Of a stretch of DNA of 64,000 nucleotides, positions 23,489 to 34,589 are shown piece by piece. This DNA comes from Beta vulgaris subsp. vulgaris (lineage: Eukaryota > Streptophyta > Magnoliopsida > Caryophyllales > Amaranthaceae), in contig NC_079202.1 in NCBI RefSeq assembly GCF_026745355.1, forward strand, positions 3,641,692-3,705,691. The letters are read 5' to 3'. A program made the translations under genes and the position numbers. The notes beneath the pieces were generated by a model that was given only the letters and a program-made list of their open reading frames with translations, searched no databases and had not been told where the DNA came from. The first letter of the stretch is position 1, and each line of letters begins with the position of its first letter.

Positions 23489-24075
23489 AACTCCCCCAAG
23501 CTATAAATTTGCTTCTACCCAAGCAAAGCAAAACAAGAACATGAATATAATAGCTTCACCCCTCAGATAAGAAATTCAGGCTCAAATATTTTCAAACTCA
23601 AAAATCCTTCCAGCAAGCAAAATAAAAGTTCAGTTGTTTATATCACCCTGACAACGAATCACCTAAGCAAACAATCAAATGCAACTGCCCTACATAACAT
23701 GGAAATCTGGAAAGGGTGCTCACCGAGGTGTCACTCCTCTCAATTTTGAGGTAGGCATAATATGTGCTCAAACACTCACCAAACCAACCATAATAGCCTT
23801 TCCTACTCACACTCTCATGTGCTTAGAAAGGTGTAATATCGCTCATCCTAGTCAGGTCGACTCAAATAAAAAATTACTCTTTAACTTTGGCAAATTGACT
23901 CAGTATCATTCCACTAAATAATCAAACACGTGCTCAAGAGGTCTTTCTCAGGGTTGTAATGAGGCTCTGGTAGAGGCAAAGAATTTACTTAGGGAATGTG
24001 GTGGAAAAGCCCAGAAAATGGAGCAGAAAACACTAGTAACAGGACTAGGTGTGGCTGAAACAACTACCACCGAAG
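22144..24075 (-). mobile_element. Athila-type Ty3/gypsy element, 3' LTR and adjoining internal sequence
   Basis: Minus-strand relative of the Athila copy at 48324-59373. The LTR is 22144-23488. The sequence to its right, in reverse complement, is homologous to the non-coding 3' internal region at about 57290-57850, including the purine tract agcttgggggag next to the LTR. Homology ends near 24070. The remainder of the element is missing, so it is truncated or rearranged. Confidence 0.75.
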
Positions 24076-24420
24076 AGGACAAAACAAAGGGAATCTTCCC
24101 TCTAACAGATTCATTACAGCCATACACGTGTCAAAGGATTACCTATCTTGTCAGGTGAATAGTACGCCTATAAATAGCCAAATAATACTATTTCTGGAGG
24201 TACCTTCTCTCTGATACTAAAAATAGCTTATCACCCTCTCTCTAAGCTTTCTCTCTCTACAATCCTTACCGAACATTAGCTGACTTAAGCGTCGGAGGGG
24301 GTTTCCTCACAACCACCCCGAGGGTAGCTCACGTTTGTTCTTTTGCAGATCACCACTCCCGAATAACCCTCATTACTGAAAGACACCTCTTGGGTCCGCC
24401 ACCGTTTCAATACTGAAACA
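24076..24420 (+). repeat. LTR-like fragment with TATA box
   Basis: A promoter-like layout on the plus strand: tataaata at 24169-24176, then a pyrimidine-rich leader (ctctctctaagctttctctc) and the segment cttaagcgtcggaggggg, typical of the transcribed end of some plant Ty3/gypsy LTRs. Boundaries are unclear. The word ctgaaacaa occurs at both sides (24055 and 24414). Confidence 0.45.
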
Positions 24421-24422
24421 AA

Positions 24423-24790
24423 TAGGCAATGACAAATTAGCATACTTAGGATAAACAAACTCAGGATCGGATTGTCCTTAAAAACAAAAATAGGAGTACT
24501 AGTCTGCATTTTCTCACCAGCAAAAGGCTTAACATGGAGCTTTTTCTTATACACAACATTCTTGGCCTTAGAATCATTAGTATATTAAGGTCTAACAATG
24601 TGTCTAGACCTAGCCTCCATCACAAATGCTTGCTCAACAGTGAATAGAGGCTTGACTTGCCTAGTAGCACTTTGAATGAACTTAACTAACCACTTTTTCT
24701 TAGGATGTTTCATCAACATCATTTTCACTTCTTTTTGAGGAGGGTATAATAACATGCCAGCATCAATGCAATGATCATCACAATCACAAA
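24423..24790 (-). pseudogene. Probable upstream exon of the CACTA-A protease gene
   Basis: Minus-strand translation reads HPKKKWLVKFIQSATRQVKP and then VVYKKKLHVKPFAGEKM, resembling the part that precedes the conserved domain in CACTA-linked Ulp1 proteins. It is interrupted by a stop and lies in the right order and strand to continue 20437-21891 across the Athila insertion. The assignment rests on order and weak similarity. Confidence 0.4.
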
Positions 24791-24807
24791 GTGATCATCC
24801 TACAAAA

Positions 24808-25178
24808 AAATTTAGGAAAAATTGACAATAGATGTCTGAACTTTGGGTGATAATTTTTAAAATGTCTAAACTATTGATTAACCTGTGTAGGTCCCACCTT
24901 TAGGGGGTCTGAACTCTTGGTGGGCCTTAGTGACTTAAAATCGGCTTAATAGGTCATCACTTGTAAAACTTGGGTCACATCAGAAGGGTTAATTGAGGGA
25001 TGGATGTAGGAACTATGTGAGATTTAAAAAAATCTTCAGTTTTAAGTCGTCGAGGCCCGCTAATAGTTAAGACCCCCTAAAGTTGGGACCTACACAGGTT
25101 AATCAATAGTTCAGACCTTTTAAAAATTATCACCCAAAGTTCAGACCTCTATTGTCAATTTTTTCAAAAATTTAATAT
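24808..25178. mobile_element. MITE with long terminal inverted repeats
   Basis: Left arm 24808-24945 and right arm about 25045-25178 are inverted copies (about 135 bp), starting with attgacaatag and including gtctgaactttgggtgataa. The loop is about 100 bp. Mutator-like or foldback type is likely from arm length. I could not fix a target duplication. Confidence 0.65.
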
Positions 25179-25619
25179 ATATATCAGGTTTTTTTGGATA
25201 TAGTTATTGGAATCTATGTTTGAAGATTGTTTGTGGAACTTTTATTTGAGAGGCTCTTTAGTTAAGGAATATGGAAATGATGGTTTCTCGATGATGGAGG
25301 GAAGATGGGAATAACTCTTAATCCCAAAGCATGTCCTTTTATTATATTTTATTTATTTTTTATTAATTAAAGTCATTTAGGTTATTTAAGTTTCATCATG
25401 GAGTTATAAGCATAAATAAAATGATGGAAGTCCAAAGAAAATGAAAAGCAAATGCTATTATTTTATTAATTAGAAATAAACAAGGCTTATTATAAATAAA
25501 GTCCTAGATTACATAGACTCGACAGGAAAGAAAGAAGCTCGCGGAGGGACTCTCCGACTCAACCTAGAAAACTAGCACAAACTGACTAAGGCTCCTACAC
25601 TGTTGAAACGATGCCCAAG
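25179..25619. other. Non-coding interval
   Basis: AT-rich; no open frame with recognisable content and no clear repeat ends. Confidence 0.4.
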
Positions 25620-25993
25620 CAGTTGCTTTTGTTGTTGACTTTTGCGGCAGCCAGAATTGTAAGTCTATCATTATCAACCATATTATGTAGAGCATTCTTT
25701 AAGGCCCCACACACAGATGTTCGACGCTCATTTCCTTGGTGATATTTACAATAAGCATTAGGGTTTCACTTCTTTGGCCTATTCTCAGGTGTAGGGTGTG
25801 GAGTAGGAGCAATATGCTGGATTGCTCCTCTTTGATGAAGCCTATTGAAAGCTTCTTCTACAGTCATGCCTAGGGGAGTGAAAATTCTTTGAGGCTTTTG
25901 ATAATTAACCTCTCTTTTAGTAGCTGGAGCAGTGACATCATGACCCAAGCTAATATAAAGATGCGAATAGACCACCATTCTGAATAAAGTCAC
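25620..25993 (-). pseudogene. Ty3/gypsy gag fragment
   Basis: Minus-strand translation: FTPLGMTVEEAFNRLHQRG, a Pro-rich stretch, then CKYHQGNERRTSVC and ALKNALHNMVDNDRL. This matches the 'F.PL....L...G' and 'YC.YH...GH.T..C..L...I..LI' segment of plant Tat/Athila-type gag proteins. The His after the YH box is replaced. It is a short, isolated fragment, possibly related to the minus-strand pol at 34590-36180. Confidence 0.6.
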
Positions 25994-27574
25994 AATATAG
26001 TTTAATCTATTTAATTAGTGACTAGTTTAATTCATTCAGTAATTACATTCTTTACTCTACTTAGCGACTAGTTTAATCCATTTAGTGACTAATTTAGCTC
26101 ATTCGGTAAAAATACTAGATTATTTTTAAAATTATATGTTGTAGTTGGAGGTTCAAACGGGCAACAAAGGAAGAAGAAAAGCAGGGACTAATACGTTAGT
26201 GCGAGATATCTAGGGACAATATTGAATTAGAGTGATATGTAATAGGTTAAGAGAATGTAGGATTTAAATTTGTAATTTTAATTTATATCAAAATTAGATC
26301 GTGTATTCTAATAATTTATGTAAATTAATAGCTACTTTAAGTAGCTAAGAAAATATAGTGTTGAAATGTTTCGGTCCACCCATCTTTTCAACTTATTTTA
26401 GTTTGTTACCCAAAACATCTATACAACTAAGTTCTACCAATTACCAACACCTCATGCAATTAAATACCTTATCAATTTTGAGCAAATTAATTATTTCAAT
26501 TTCAACATTTTTAGTTCATCTTGTTAAAAACTTCTGTTCCCAAATACAACTTTTTTGTAAATCAAATTGATCTCAAATGAACAAAATTATTGATCACTTC
26601 CTTGAAGGATTACATACTCATGCTTGTATATTAGGTTAGTAATATGTGCTTATCATTTGAAAAACTAAATAATAACACCACTTTTCACGAGGTACGTACA
26701 TGTAACGAACAACTTTAGTTTACACTTCACATAGGTGTAAAAACCACTAGTTGATTGCACTTATCTTTGACATTTTTAGCGTACTAGGACGAGAATGATG
26801 CAAACCCTTCTTACTCTAGTGGAATTGACATCATTAGTCTTTCCTTTATTATTTTAGTGTCTGACCCGATTCTGCTTAGTTCTTTGACTTGTGTTAAGTT
26901 TTAATCACTTTTGAACTAAGAATCTCTACATAACTAGCTAGAATATAGTGGCCAATCAGCAAAATAGACAAAACCGTCCATATATGGAAATCAAAAACAT
27001 TCGAAACATCTGTTGTTATCTCTGGGTATTTCCTTTTGCTAGTGGGTTTGCCATTATACCTCCAAGATCAGGATAATGGATTAAATTATCAGTTTAAGTG
27101 GATGATTTATAAGAGTTGACACTGGTGTCAAGTTGGGTTTTCATTATTCGCTAAGGCCATCAAAGGAATAGTGATAAAATATGGCGAAGATAATATATCG
27201 ATCGATCATAAATATTTTTAAATATATGGTGTTGCGCACCTAATAAAATAAGTCTTAACTACCTGTCCTAATTATGTTGCATGGTAAGGCAAGATAATCG
27301 ATCCTATAAAAACAAGAACATGTCAAACACTAGTTATTCGTGATTCAGTTTAATTAAGCAAGTAACAAATAATTGGTTATAAAGTAGACGTTAAACTAAC
27401 ACTTATAGATATTTTATAACAATAGACGGAGGTAATAAACTCAATAAAGACATCTAGAATCAGCATTCACACTAGTATAAAAAAAACATAAACATTTTCA
27501 TCCCAATTAATCAAATCAATAGTTGATGAGGAGTAGTACATGCAAAAATATCATAAATTTCACCCGTGTACATA
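25994..27574. other. Non-coding interval
   Basis: AT-rich sequence without recognisable genes. Short words such as gactagtttaat with cattcagta or catttagtga recur three times at 26010-26105. Open frames such as 26358-26570 carry no known motif. Confidence 0.4.
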
Positions 27575-28205
27575 TGGCGACTCTAAAAAGTCGGTTTGTT
27601 ATTACCATACACTACTAACAATTTTTTTATTCGCCATGTACGCCTATATTTTTGAGAATTCACCATATACACTTTAATTTTCGGAAAAAAAAAAACCCAC
27701 AAAATGCCCTCAATGACTGAGGACTATTAACTCCGTTAGTCATCAACCCCTAGTTGACCTAATAATTAACCCACCAACCCTCAATTACCCCTAGTCCATC
27801 TCCCCGTCTCTCCTCCACCACCAACGAATTTTATTAACCACTGTTGTCACAGCTTTACCACCATAATCTATCTCCTCTCACCATCACCATCACTATCTTC
27901 CTAGAACCTTCCCTTCTGCATTTAGTTGTATTCCCACCCTTTATAACCTCAGTGTCCTTTTAATTTTGTCAATTGAAATATTTTCTCTATTTCTATCTCT
28001 CTTTCTATCTTTTTCATGAGTCTCTCCTGGTTGATTCACCTTGAACTCGCTTGCAACTCGTTTCACCCTTAAGAAGGATAAGGAAAGTAACGGATTTTTG
28101 TAAAATTCAGGGCTATATGGTGAATTTTCAAAAGTACAAGAATATATTGTGAATAAAAAATTCATGGGAGTATATGATAAATCGTTTAATTTTACCCAAG
28201 ACCGT
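27575..28205. mobile_element. MITE-like inverted-repeat element
   Basis: Sequence around 27575-27690 (including attcgccatgtacgcc and gagaattcaccatataca) is repeated in inverted form at about 28095-28200 (ctatatggtgaattttc). Arms are about 100 bp and imperfect. The interior is C/T-rich with no credible gene. Ends and target duplication are not resolved. Confidence 0.5.
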
Positions 28206-28399
28206 CTTTACAAATTTTAGTTTCCTTTAATTTCTCGATAATTTTCATTTAAATGCTGTTAGTTACAAAATCAACATGATTCATACTAGCTAGTATGACT
28301 AATATTAATTTAACTTACGACATCATATAACTCTAGAAAAGTCAATAACAATCAAGCTTACCATGATATTCAAACTTCTCAAGCCTTATTGATGGAAGC

Positions 28400-29050
28400 C
28401 TCCATGGCTTATACATATTAGCGGCAAAGAATAAAAGACATTTGCTTACAAATACTACAGCAAGATTTGTTTCTCCAGAGTCAAAAGTCGACAGTTTTAC
28501 AGTGGCACAATAAAATTCTAATGCTACAAATGAAGGTCATTGGGTTGAAAATACAGATAATATTATTATGGCCTTAACGGTGCAATTTTTTTCAGATATC
28601 TACAAAACTTCTTTCCTTCAGGTGGAATATGCATTAATTATGAGCACCTTTAATGATCTTCTCATGTTAAACTTTGAGAATTTGCAATTGCTCTTGTCTA
28701 TTGCCCCTCGATCCAGAGGAATTTAAAAATATACTTTCAACATGATAGAAGGTGTTTCTCCAGGACCGGATAGCATTACAGTGGAGTTTTTTAAGTTTCA
28801 CTGGGATATAGTAGGTTCTTAAGTAATCCAAGGGGTTCAGAATTTCTTTCACACAGGCCATCTCCTAAAGCAATAGAATCAAAGTATACATGTCATGGTT
28901 CCTAAGATTTCAGCTCCACAAACTCCTCATCATTTTTGGCCTATTGCGATTTGCAATACTATATTACTATATACAAATGTGTGGTGAAATGCATTGTCCA
29001 AAGACACTGTAAAATTCATCCAAGAATTATAGCTTCTGTCAATAAACTTT
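28400..29050 (+). pseudogene. LINE-D fragment (RT start)
   Basis: Plus-strand peptides GVSPGPDSITVEFFKFHWDI (about 28755-28810), then MVPKISAPQTP and AICNT (about 28890-28970), correspond to the 'KSPGPDGF', 'LIPK' and 'RPISLCN' boxes of L1-type RT. Many stops. It ends where the next LTR begins. Confidence 0.7.
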
Positions 29051-30099
29051 AAGTAAAGATGAAGGGGATGTCAACTGAATGCTGAGAGAGTACGGGAGCT
29101 CCAATGGGTCTTGACGCTGGTAAACCTGCAAAGCATACGAAAAAACTACCCCAGAGGTTTTTCTGGGAACACCCCTCTGACGCTCAATTAAGTAATTAAG
29201 GTTGAGATAGAAAGCAGTAATTATAGAGAGAGATTCTCTAGTTTTTTTAGGTGAGAATTTAATATCTTTGATTTATGGGACATTCACTAGTTGTAGTGGT
29301 TGTGAATTCCAATAAATTAGGGTATTCAGGTCAATTCCATCTAGTGGAGGATTGATGGTCCTAGAAGTAGGGGTATTTTGGTAATTTTGTTGGAAATAGG
29401 CTGGTCCACGCCAATTAATTGGAGCGAAGATTCGATTTTCAGGGGAGTTTGATCGGCGGAATCGAATGAATTGCATTTCCGTTTGGCTAGAGGCCCTCGT
29501 ACGTTGGCCGAGACTAAGAGGCCCACGCGAGCCGAGGCTGAGGCACACACATGGGCTGAGCTCAACGAGACCCTTAAGCGCTGGTCAGGGTGAGAGGGAT
29601 GCTCGCCTCGACCGAGGGGATCTCGCGAGTTGGGGTCGAGGCACATATGAGCTGAGGCTAAGGCCCGCATGAGCAGAGGCTGAGGCATGAGTTGCATGTG
29701 TAGGGGCCCTTACGCGCTGACCAAGAGCTGAGAGGGGCCCTCACATCAACCGAGGAGAGTAGAGCTGAGAGGGGCATGAGTTGCATGTGTAGGTTGGGTA
29801 GTGCTTGGGGCTGGCCTCTAGCATGCAGCGCGTGGTGCATGCATAGGTCGAATGGCATGGCGCTGGATCTCCGCTTTGTAGCGCGCTCACGGGCTAGGGT
29901 CAAGGTGCTTTGCTACGAGCCGAGGCAGTGCTTGATTAGGTGAGGCAGTACGAGCCGAGGGGGTGCTTGTGCGCTTAGCGTGTTTGATATGCTTTTCTTA
30001 TCGAGACATTTGCTGCATGCTGAGTTGGTGCAGGAGTTGATCGAAGGGGTCTAGATCGCTTTGTTCTTGGCTACACAAGGGAGGAGCTATGTCATGATA

Positions 30100-31545
30100 C
30101 TTAGCTTATTTGTCTAATATGGGACACTCTTTTTTGTTCAAGGGAAGTCCAAGGTCAACCTTCGGAGGGGCTAATGAGCGCCTACATCCGAGAAGACATG
30201 AAGTTGTGAAACTTAGCTTATTTTTTTTAATTAAGTACAGGACGCTCCTCGTTGTTGATAGGTTCTCATACACCTTTCAAAAATAATTCCTGCAAAACCT
30301 TCTAACAATGTATTACTGCCGCTAACATAATCAGATTTGCTAATGTAGGCAAACCTCTAAAAGTAAGATTTTGGTCAATACAAATAATGAGCAATATTTA
30401 ATTAGACAATTGATCAGATTGCAAGATTAACAATAACAAAACCCTAATCAATTAGAGATATCAATAACTAATCATCAAGCCATCAATAAATATCAATCAA
30501 GAATCATATCACATAAACATCGATCTCCAAACCCTAGAAATAAAAAACTACTCAATCATGAAATACAGAATACAATCTAAATATACAAAGGAAAGCATAA
30601 AATAAATAAATAAATGAAAGAGAATAATAGAATTCATGAATTAATGAAGAAGAATAAAAACTAGGGTTTACAACTAAAACTAGAGAGAAAGAGAAGAAGA
30701 CGAAAAAGTAGAACTAAGGAAAAAAAATGAAACTCATATGAAAAAGGAGGAGGAGGAGAAAGAGAGAGAGTAAAAAGCTAATATCATTAATACTAGGTAA
30801 CATAATATTACTAGGAAAGTAAGTTACAAAAATAAGAAAAGTCGAAATATCATTAAATGGGTGAAATTAGGGATCCGCGCGTATGATAATAGATTCTAGC
30901 AGAAACAATCCAACATCAAAAAGGCATAACTTCTTGGCTAGAAGTCTCCTTGGGGCTTGCCACCTATAATTGGAAAGCTCTTCAAGTTAGTTTCCAAATA
31001 TGTTGGAATTGTTTGATTCTAAGAAGCATATCAAAAGTTATGATCAGAAGAGTAGAAGTGTTTCCTTTTTCACATTTTTTCTAATGATTTTCCGCTTTGT
31101 TTTCACTGAAACTCGTACTATGACATATCCATGCGATCCTTATGCAATGTAGCTTCTTTCCAAGTGCTCCTAATCCTCAAATTTAGCTAATCATACTCCA
31201 AATACGTCCTCAATGCCTGAAATTCATCAAAAAAAGGAAAAAATACTAAATAGGAGTAGAAAAGCATATTAGTTATAAAATACTAAATAGGAGTAGAAAA
31301 GCATACTAAATATAATGCAACAATGAACCTAAATATGAATCTAAATGCTATAAAATGCAACTTAAATGAACCTAAAAATTATATCTAAATATTAGTTATC
31401 AGTCGTTCGAGGTAGGCCCAAGGTCACTCTTCAGAGGGGCTAATGACCCCTTGTGTCCGAGAAGGCATGAAGTAGTGATACTTAGTTTATTTTTCTAAGT
31501 ATCGGACGCTCCTCGTTGTCCGAGGGGGGCCCTCACTCAAAGTCC
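30100..31545 (+). repeat. Tandem repeat of about 110 bp in the LTR, interrupted by a solo LTR
   Basis: Units start at cttagcttattt near 30104, 30217 and 31487 and contain the block aaggtcaaccttcggaggggctaatg followed by ccgagaagacatgaag. The second unit is split at 30255/31402 by the solo LTR. Confidence 0.65.
30256..31401. repeat. Solo LTR nested in the larger LTR
   Basis: 1146 bp, starts TGATAGG and ends TTATCA, flanked by gttgt (30251-30255) and gtcgt (31402-31406), a five-base duplication with one mismatch. Removing it restores the tandem repeat unit. Interior is AT-rich with no coding frame. Confidence 0.65.
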
Positions 31546-31711
31546 CAGGGCGTCTAAATCAATTGTCCAGTCGTTGTTACTTCCATCGCGCAGACGAGGC
31601 ACAATGGGTCTATATTCATCAAAAAATTTCAATAGTGTGGCCGAATTGAAGGTTTGTTCATGAGAGCCCATCTAAAGAGTGGGATCCAAGACTTTTCCAT
31701 CCTTTTCTATG

Positions 31712-31717
31712 TATAAA
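31712..31717 (+). promoter_or_regulatory. TATA-like box driving rightward transcription
   Basis: tataaa is followed after about 30 bases by a C/T-rich leader, directed into the spliced gene at 32312. Inferred from layout only. Confidence 0.4.
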
Positions 31718-32006
31718 GGGGGAAGGATATGTCATTCTCATTATCATTTCTTCCACTCAAAGCATTCTTAGTCTCTATCTCTCTAGTTTATGTCACTAGA
31801 ATTAGATTCAGCTTCTTCCTTCAACCGATTTCTTCATTTAAGGTACGTCCGACTACCCTTTCTTTGTATTTTATTTTTAATAAAGGTTAACAGCCAACCC
31901 TTTTTGTTAGTAAATAATGGGGTCTGGGTCTGAGTCGGTACCCCTCCCGAATCTCCCCCTATGTAGAAATTAACAAAGGAAATTCGAGGGTTATGAATAA
32001 CATTGT

Positions 32007-32022
32007 TGGCGACGACAACTCG
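32007..32022 (+). other. Possible primer binding site
   Basis: TGGCGACGACAACTCG starts with the TGG that pairs with a tRNA CCA end and lies four bases after the proposed LTR end. The matching tRNA was not identified. Confidence 0.35.
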
Positions 32023-32311
32023 TTGTCTCAACTCTTCGGTCGATCCTGAGGCGGTCCTCCTTCATTATGGTGTAGTTATGGAAGACCGAGGTGATGCCAT
32101 TGAGGATTCAGACCGAGTAGAGTAATACCCACTCATGCCCGACGGGGGGCCGGCCAACTGATACCCACATCATACTTGGATGAAAGTGATGATGAGGGAC
32201 ATGACCTCCTTATGGGAGAAGTGGTTCATTTGTGACCCTTATGCTTTGTATAGGACACGAAACATGAATACAATATTAACGACACCCCTTCATCCCTTTT
32301 CATCCCTTCAG

Positions 32312-33990
32312 AGCGTGCTTAGATTTTGGCTTAAGATTTCCTTTTCATTCCTTCATTAGGGAACCCATGATAGCGTACAACTTTACGTTTACGCAATTTG
32401 TGTCCAACTCATGGTACATCATCCTGGGTTTTTTCATGATTTGTCACTCATTGATAGTCACTCCCACCCACAGCTTATGGCGAAACATAATTAAGTTGGT
32501 AAAGATCCCCAAATTGAAGACATCGGGGGTGATTGGTAGGGTTTTCAATGCCCAAAAGGGGTACAAGGTAGTTCGAAAGATGCCTTCAGCTCGAAAGAAG
32601 TTCTGACCTCAGTTTGTTTACGTTTACTATGGCGGTGATTGGGATTTGCCTACCATGTGTTCTCGAGAGGGACCACAGACTCATCGTAAGGTGGTAGACG
32701 GGGAAAAAATATTTGTCCCCATTAATTGGCTCAGCAAGCCAAAATACGCTCAGTATGAAGACTTCTTATCAGCCTTTGGAGTGAGCCGGCTTACATTCAG
32801 GGTAATGGGTCGAAATTATATTTTGATACTTAGTTTTTATTGATGTATGATGACATTGCTTTGCTTTTGCTTTTGCTTTTGTGTAGTCGTTTCTCGATCA
32901 CACTTAGACAATAAGATGGTTAGGAGAATTAACAATAATGTCATAATGGCCCAAAGGCTCAAGAGGGGACGACTGCCAAGGTACCCCACTCGCCACCTTC
33001 GATAAGTCCCGCATTACTTCTAGTTTCTTTGTCACTTCTTCTTTTCATGTCCTTAGGATCCCGCCAAACCACGGCACCAAAAGAAGCGCTCCACTACTAA
33101 AGCGGATCAGCCTGAGACTGTACTTGCCTTAGAGAAACCGCGCTCGAGCATCGAGAGAAGGCCTTCATCGAGTAGGGGGACATCTCTCCAGTCGGTGTTT
33201 GATGCCAACTTTGATGGGGGTGAGTATGAGCTTCCTCCAACTCCCACATACACTCCTTCTTCTCCTTCCCACCCGCCGAAGCGAGTGCACGGGCCTATAG
33301 CTTGGGCCGACGTCCCTTTCACTCCAATGTCGACAGATGATAAGGGCGGCGACTGACGAAGTTCTACATGGAGTTATCTTCTTTCAAGGATGAGGCGTAT
33401 TTGGAATCCATTGGTGAGGATGAGTGGATGAGCTTCACCAACCCCATATGGACATAAGTTTTGTGGTCGTTTTTCGTGTTTTATTACCTTGTATGTCTTC
33501 CTAATTTCTTTTCCAATCTTTGTAGGTGTCCATTCGAGTGACTACCCTGACGCGTCGCCGCATTACTTTAACTATGGAGAATGTGAGGTTATCCGCTAGG
33601 ATGAATGATATGGAGGCTGCGGCTCAGCAGCACCAGGCTACTATAATGGACTTGGAGACAAGTCTTCACAAATCTGAGTCTGAGCTAACGCGGATGATGA
33701 GGGCCATCGCTAATGATCAGGCTGACTTCAATGAGAAGTCAAATGAGTTGAGTGGCCAGATTGACTGTCTAACCAAGGACTATGATGATGCCTTGTGGAA
33801 GGTAAGTCATCTTACGAGGAAGCTGAATGAGGCTCGATTGAAGGCTGACAGGTGTCCTGAGGAATGGTTACAGGCCTGGCAGGAGTCAGACAAGTGCTTG
33901 GCCTACAACGCCGAGGTTGGTGAGAGCTCTTACCAAGATAGTGAGGTTGATGCGATGGCTCGGATGAGGAGGGTCGTGAGCCAGGAGTAG
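32312..33990 (+). pseudogene. Spliced gene with a 'putative gypsy type transposon' (PF04195-like) domain
   Basis: After an ag acceptor at 32310-32311 the translation reads ACLDFGLRFPFHSFIRE and continues as QFVSNSWYIILGFFMICHS. This matches the conserved start of the PF04195-type domain of plant retroelement proteins (GLRFP.HPF, NSW..L.GF...C). A stop interrupts at about 32604. Candidate introns: about 32802-32886, 32981-33056 and one ending near 33525, each gt...ag. The last exon (33526-33990) encodes a strongly heptad-like, charged region, probably a coiled coil. The gene is transcribed toward the minus-strand gypsy pol, so in that element it would be an antisense ORF, as known in the Tat lineage; a separate plus-strand element is the alternative. 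Confidence 0.6.
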
Positions 33991-34589
33991 CCAACCTTTG
34001 GTTGGAAGGCCTCGACTCATTCATAGAAGTCCCTCTATGAACCCGAGATGGCTTCACTACGTGATCAGTTGGCTACCACCAGCTTGCACTAGCAGGTTGA
34101 GCCTAACACCTAGTAGTTCTCGGCGGGATATGAAGATTTTGGTTATGATGAGGAGGGTATTGACTTCAACAACTTTTCTCAATAGTGCCTTTCTATAGAC
34201 TTAGTTTGTATTTTTATTCAAAGATGTAGTCTTTTGTTTCTCCATAGCTGCGTCCTTTGTATTGTAGTCTCAAAGAGGTGGCCTTTTGTTTCAAGGTTGC
34301 CTCCCTTATGTTGTAGTGTCGTGTTCTAGTAATGAGAATATTTATCTATCCTTGGTCTTCCTTTGTTGTGTATTGTAATTTTTCAATTTCAGATTTTTGT
34401 TTCATAGTTATTTCTTTGGCCGAGACATTGCTTGGCTCACACTATTTTGGATGACACGATGCAACATATGTTTTGTCAGACTTAGGAAGTGCGCCGAAGC
34501 ATATGCTTGGCCTTTTAATGTCTTTCACAAAAATTATGCCGAGGCTAAAAGCCTGGCCCATGTACATTAATGCCCCTAAATAACAATAC
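33991..34589. other. Spacer between the spliced gene and the minus-strand pol
   Basis: Likely 3' UTR of the plus-strand gene with T-rich stretches, followed by the region downstream of the integrase stop. No further gene. Confidence 0.4.

Larger units (their letters stand above)
29069..32002 (+). repeat. Long Ty3/gypsy-type LTR containing tandem repeats and a nested solo LTR
   Basis: The likely ends are tgtcaact at 29069 and ataaca at 32002. A GC-rich part (29460-29990) holds repeated words (gagttgcatgtgtagg twice, gccgaggctgag several times). TATA-like tataaa is at 31712-31717, followed by a C/T-rich leader. A primer-site-like sequence starts at 32007. Without the nested 1146-bp solo LTR the unit is about 1.8 kb. 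Orientation (plus) is inferred from the TATA box and primer site. The alternative, a 3' LTR of the minus-strand pol, remains possible. Confidence 0.5.

Noticed and set aside
27941..28165. Minus-strand frame near the end of the inverted-repeat element
   Set aside because: Overlaps the right arm of the MITE and has no known motif.
29273..29903. Several overlapping open frames on both strands
   Set aside because: They follow GC-rich repeated words in the LTR and have no domain; likely chance.
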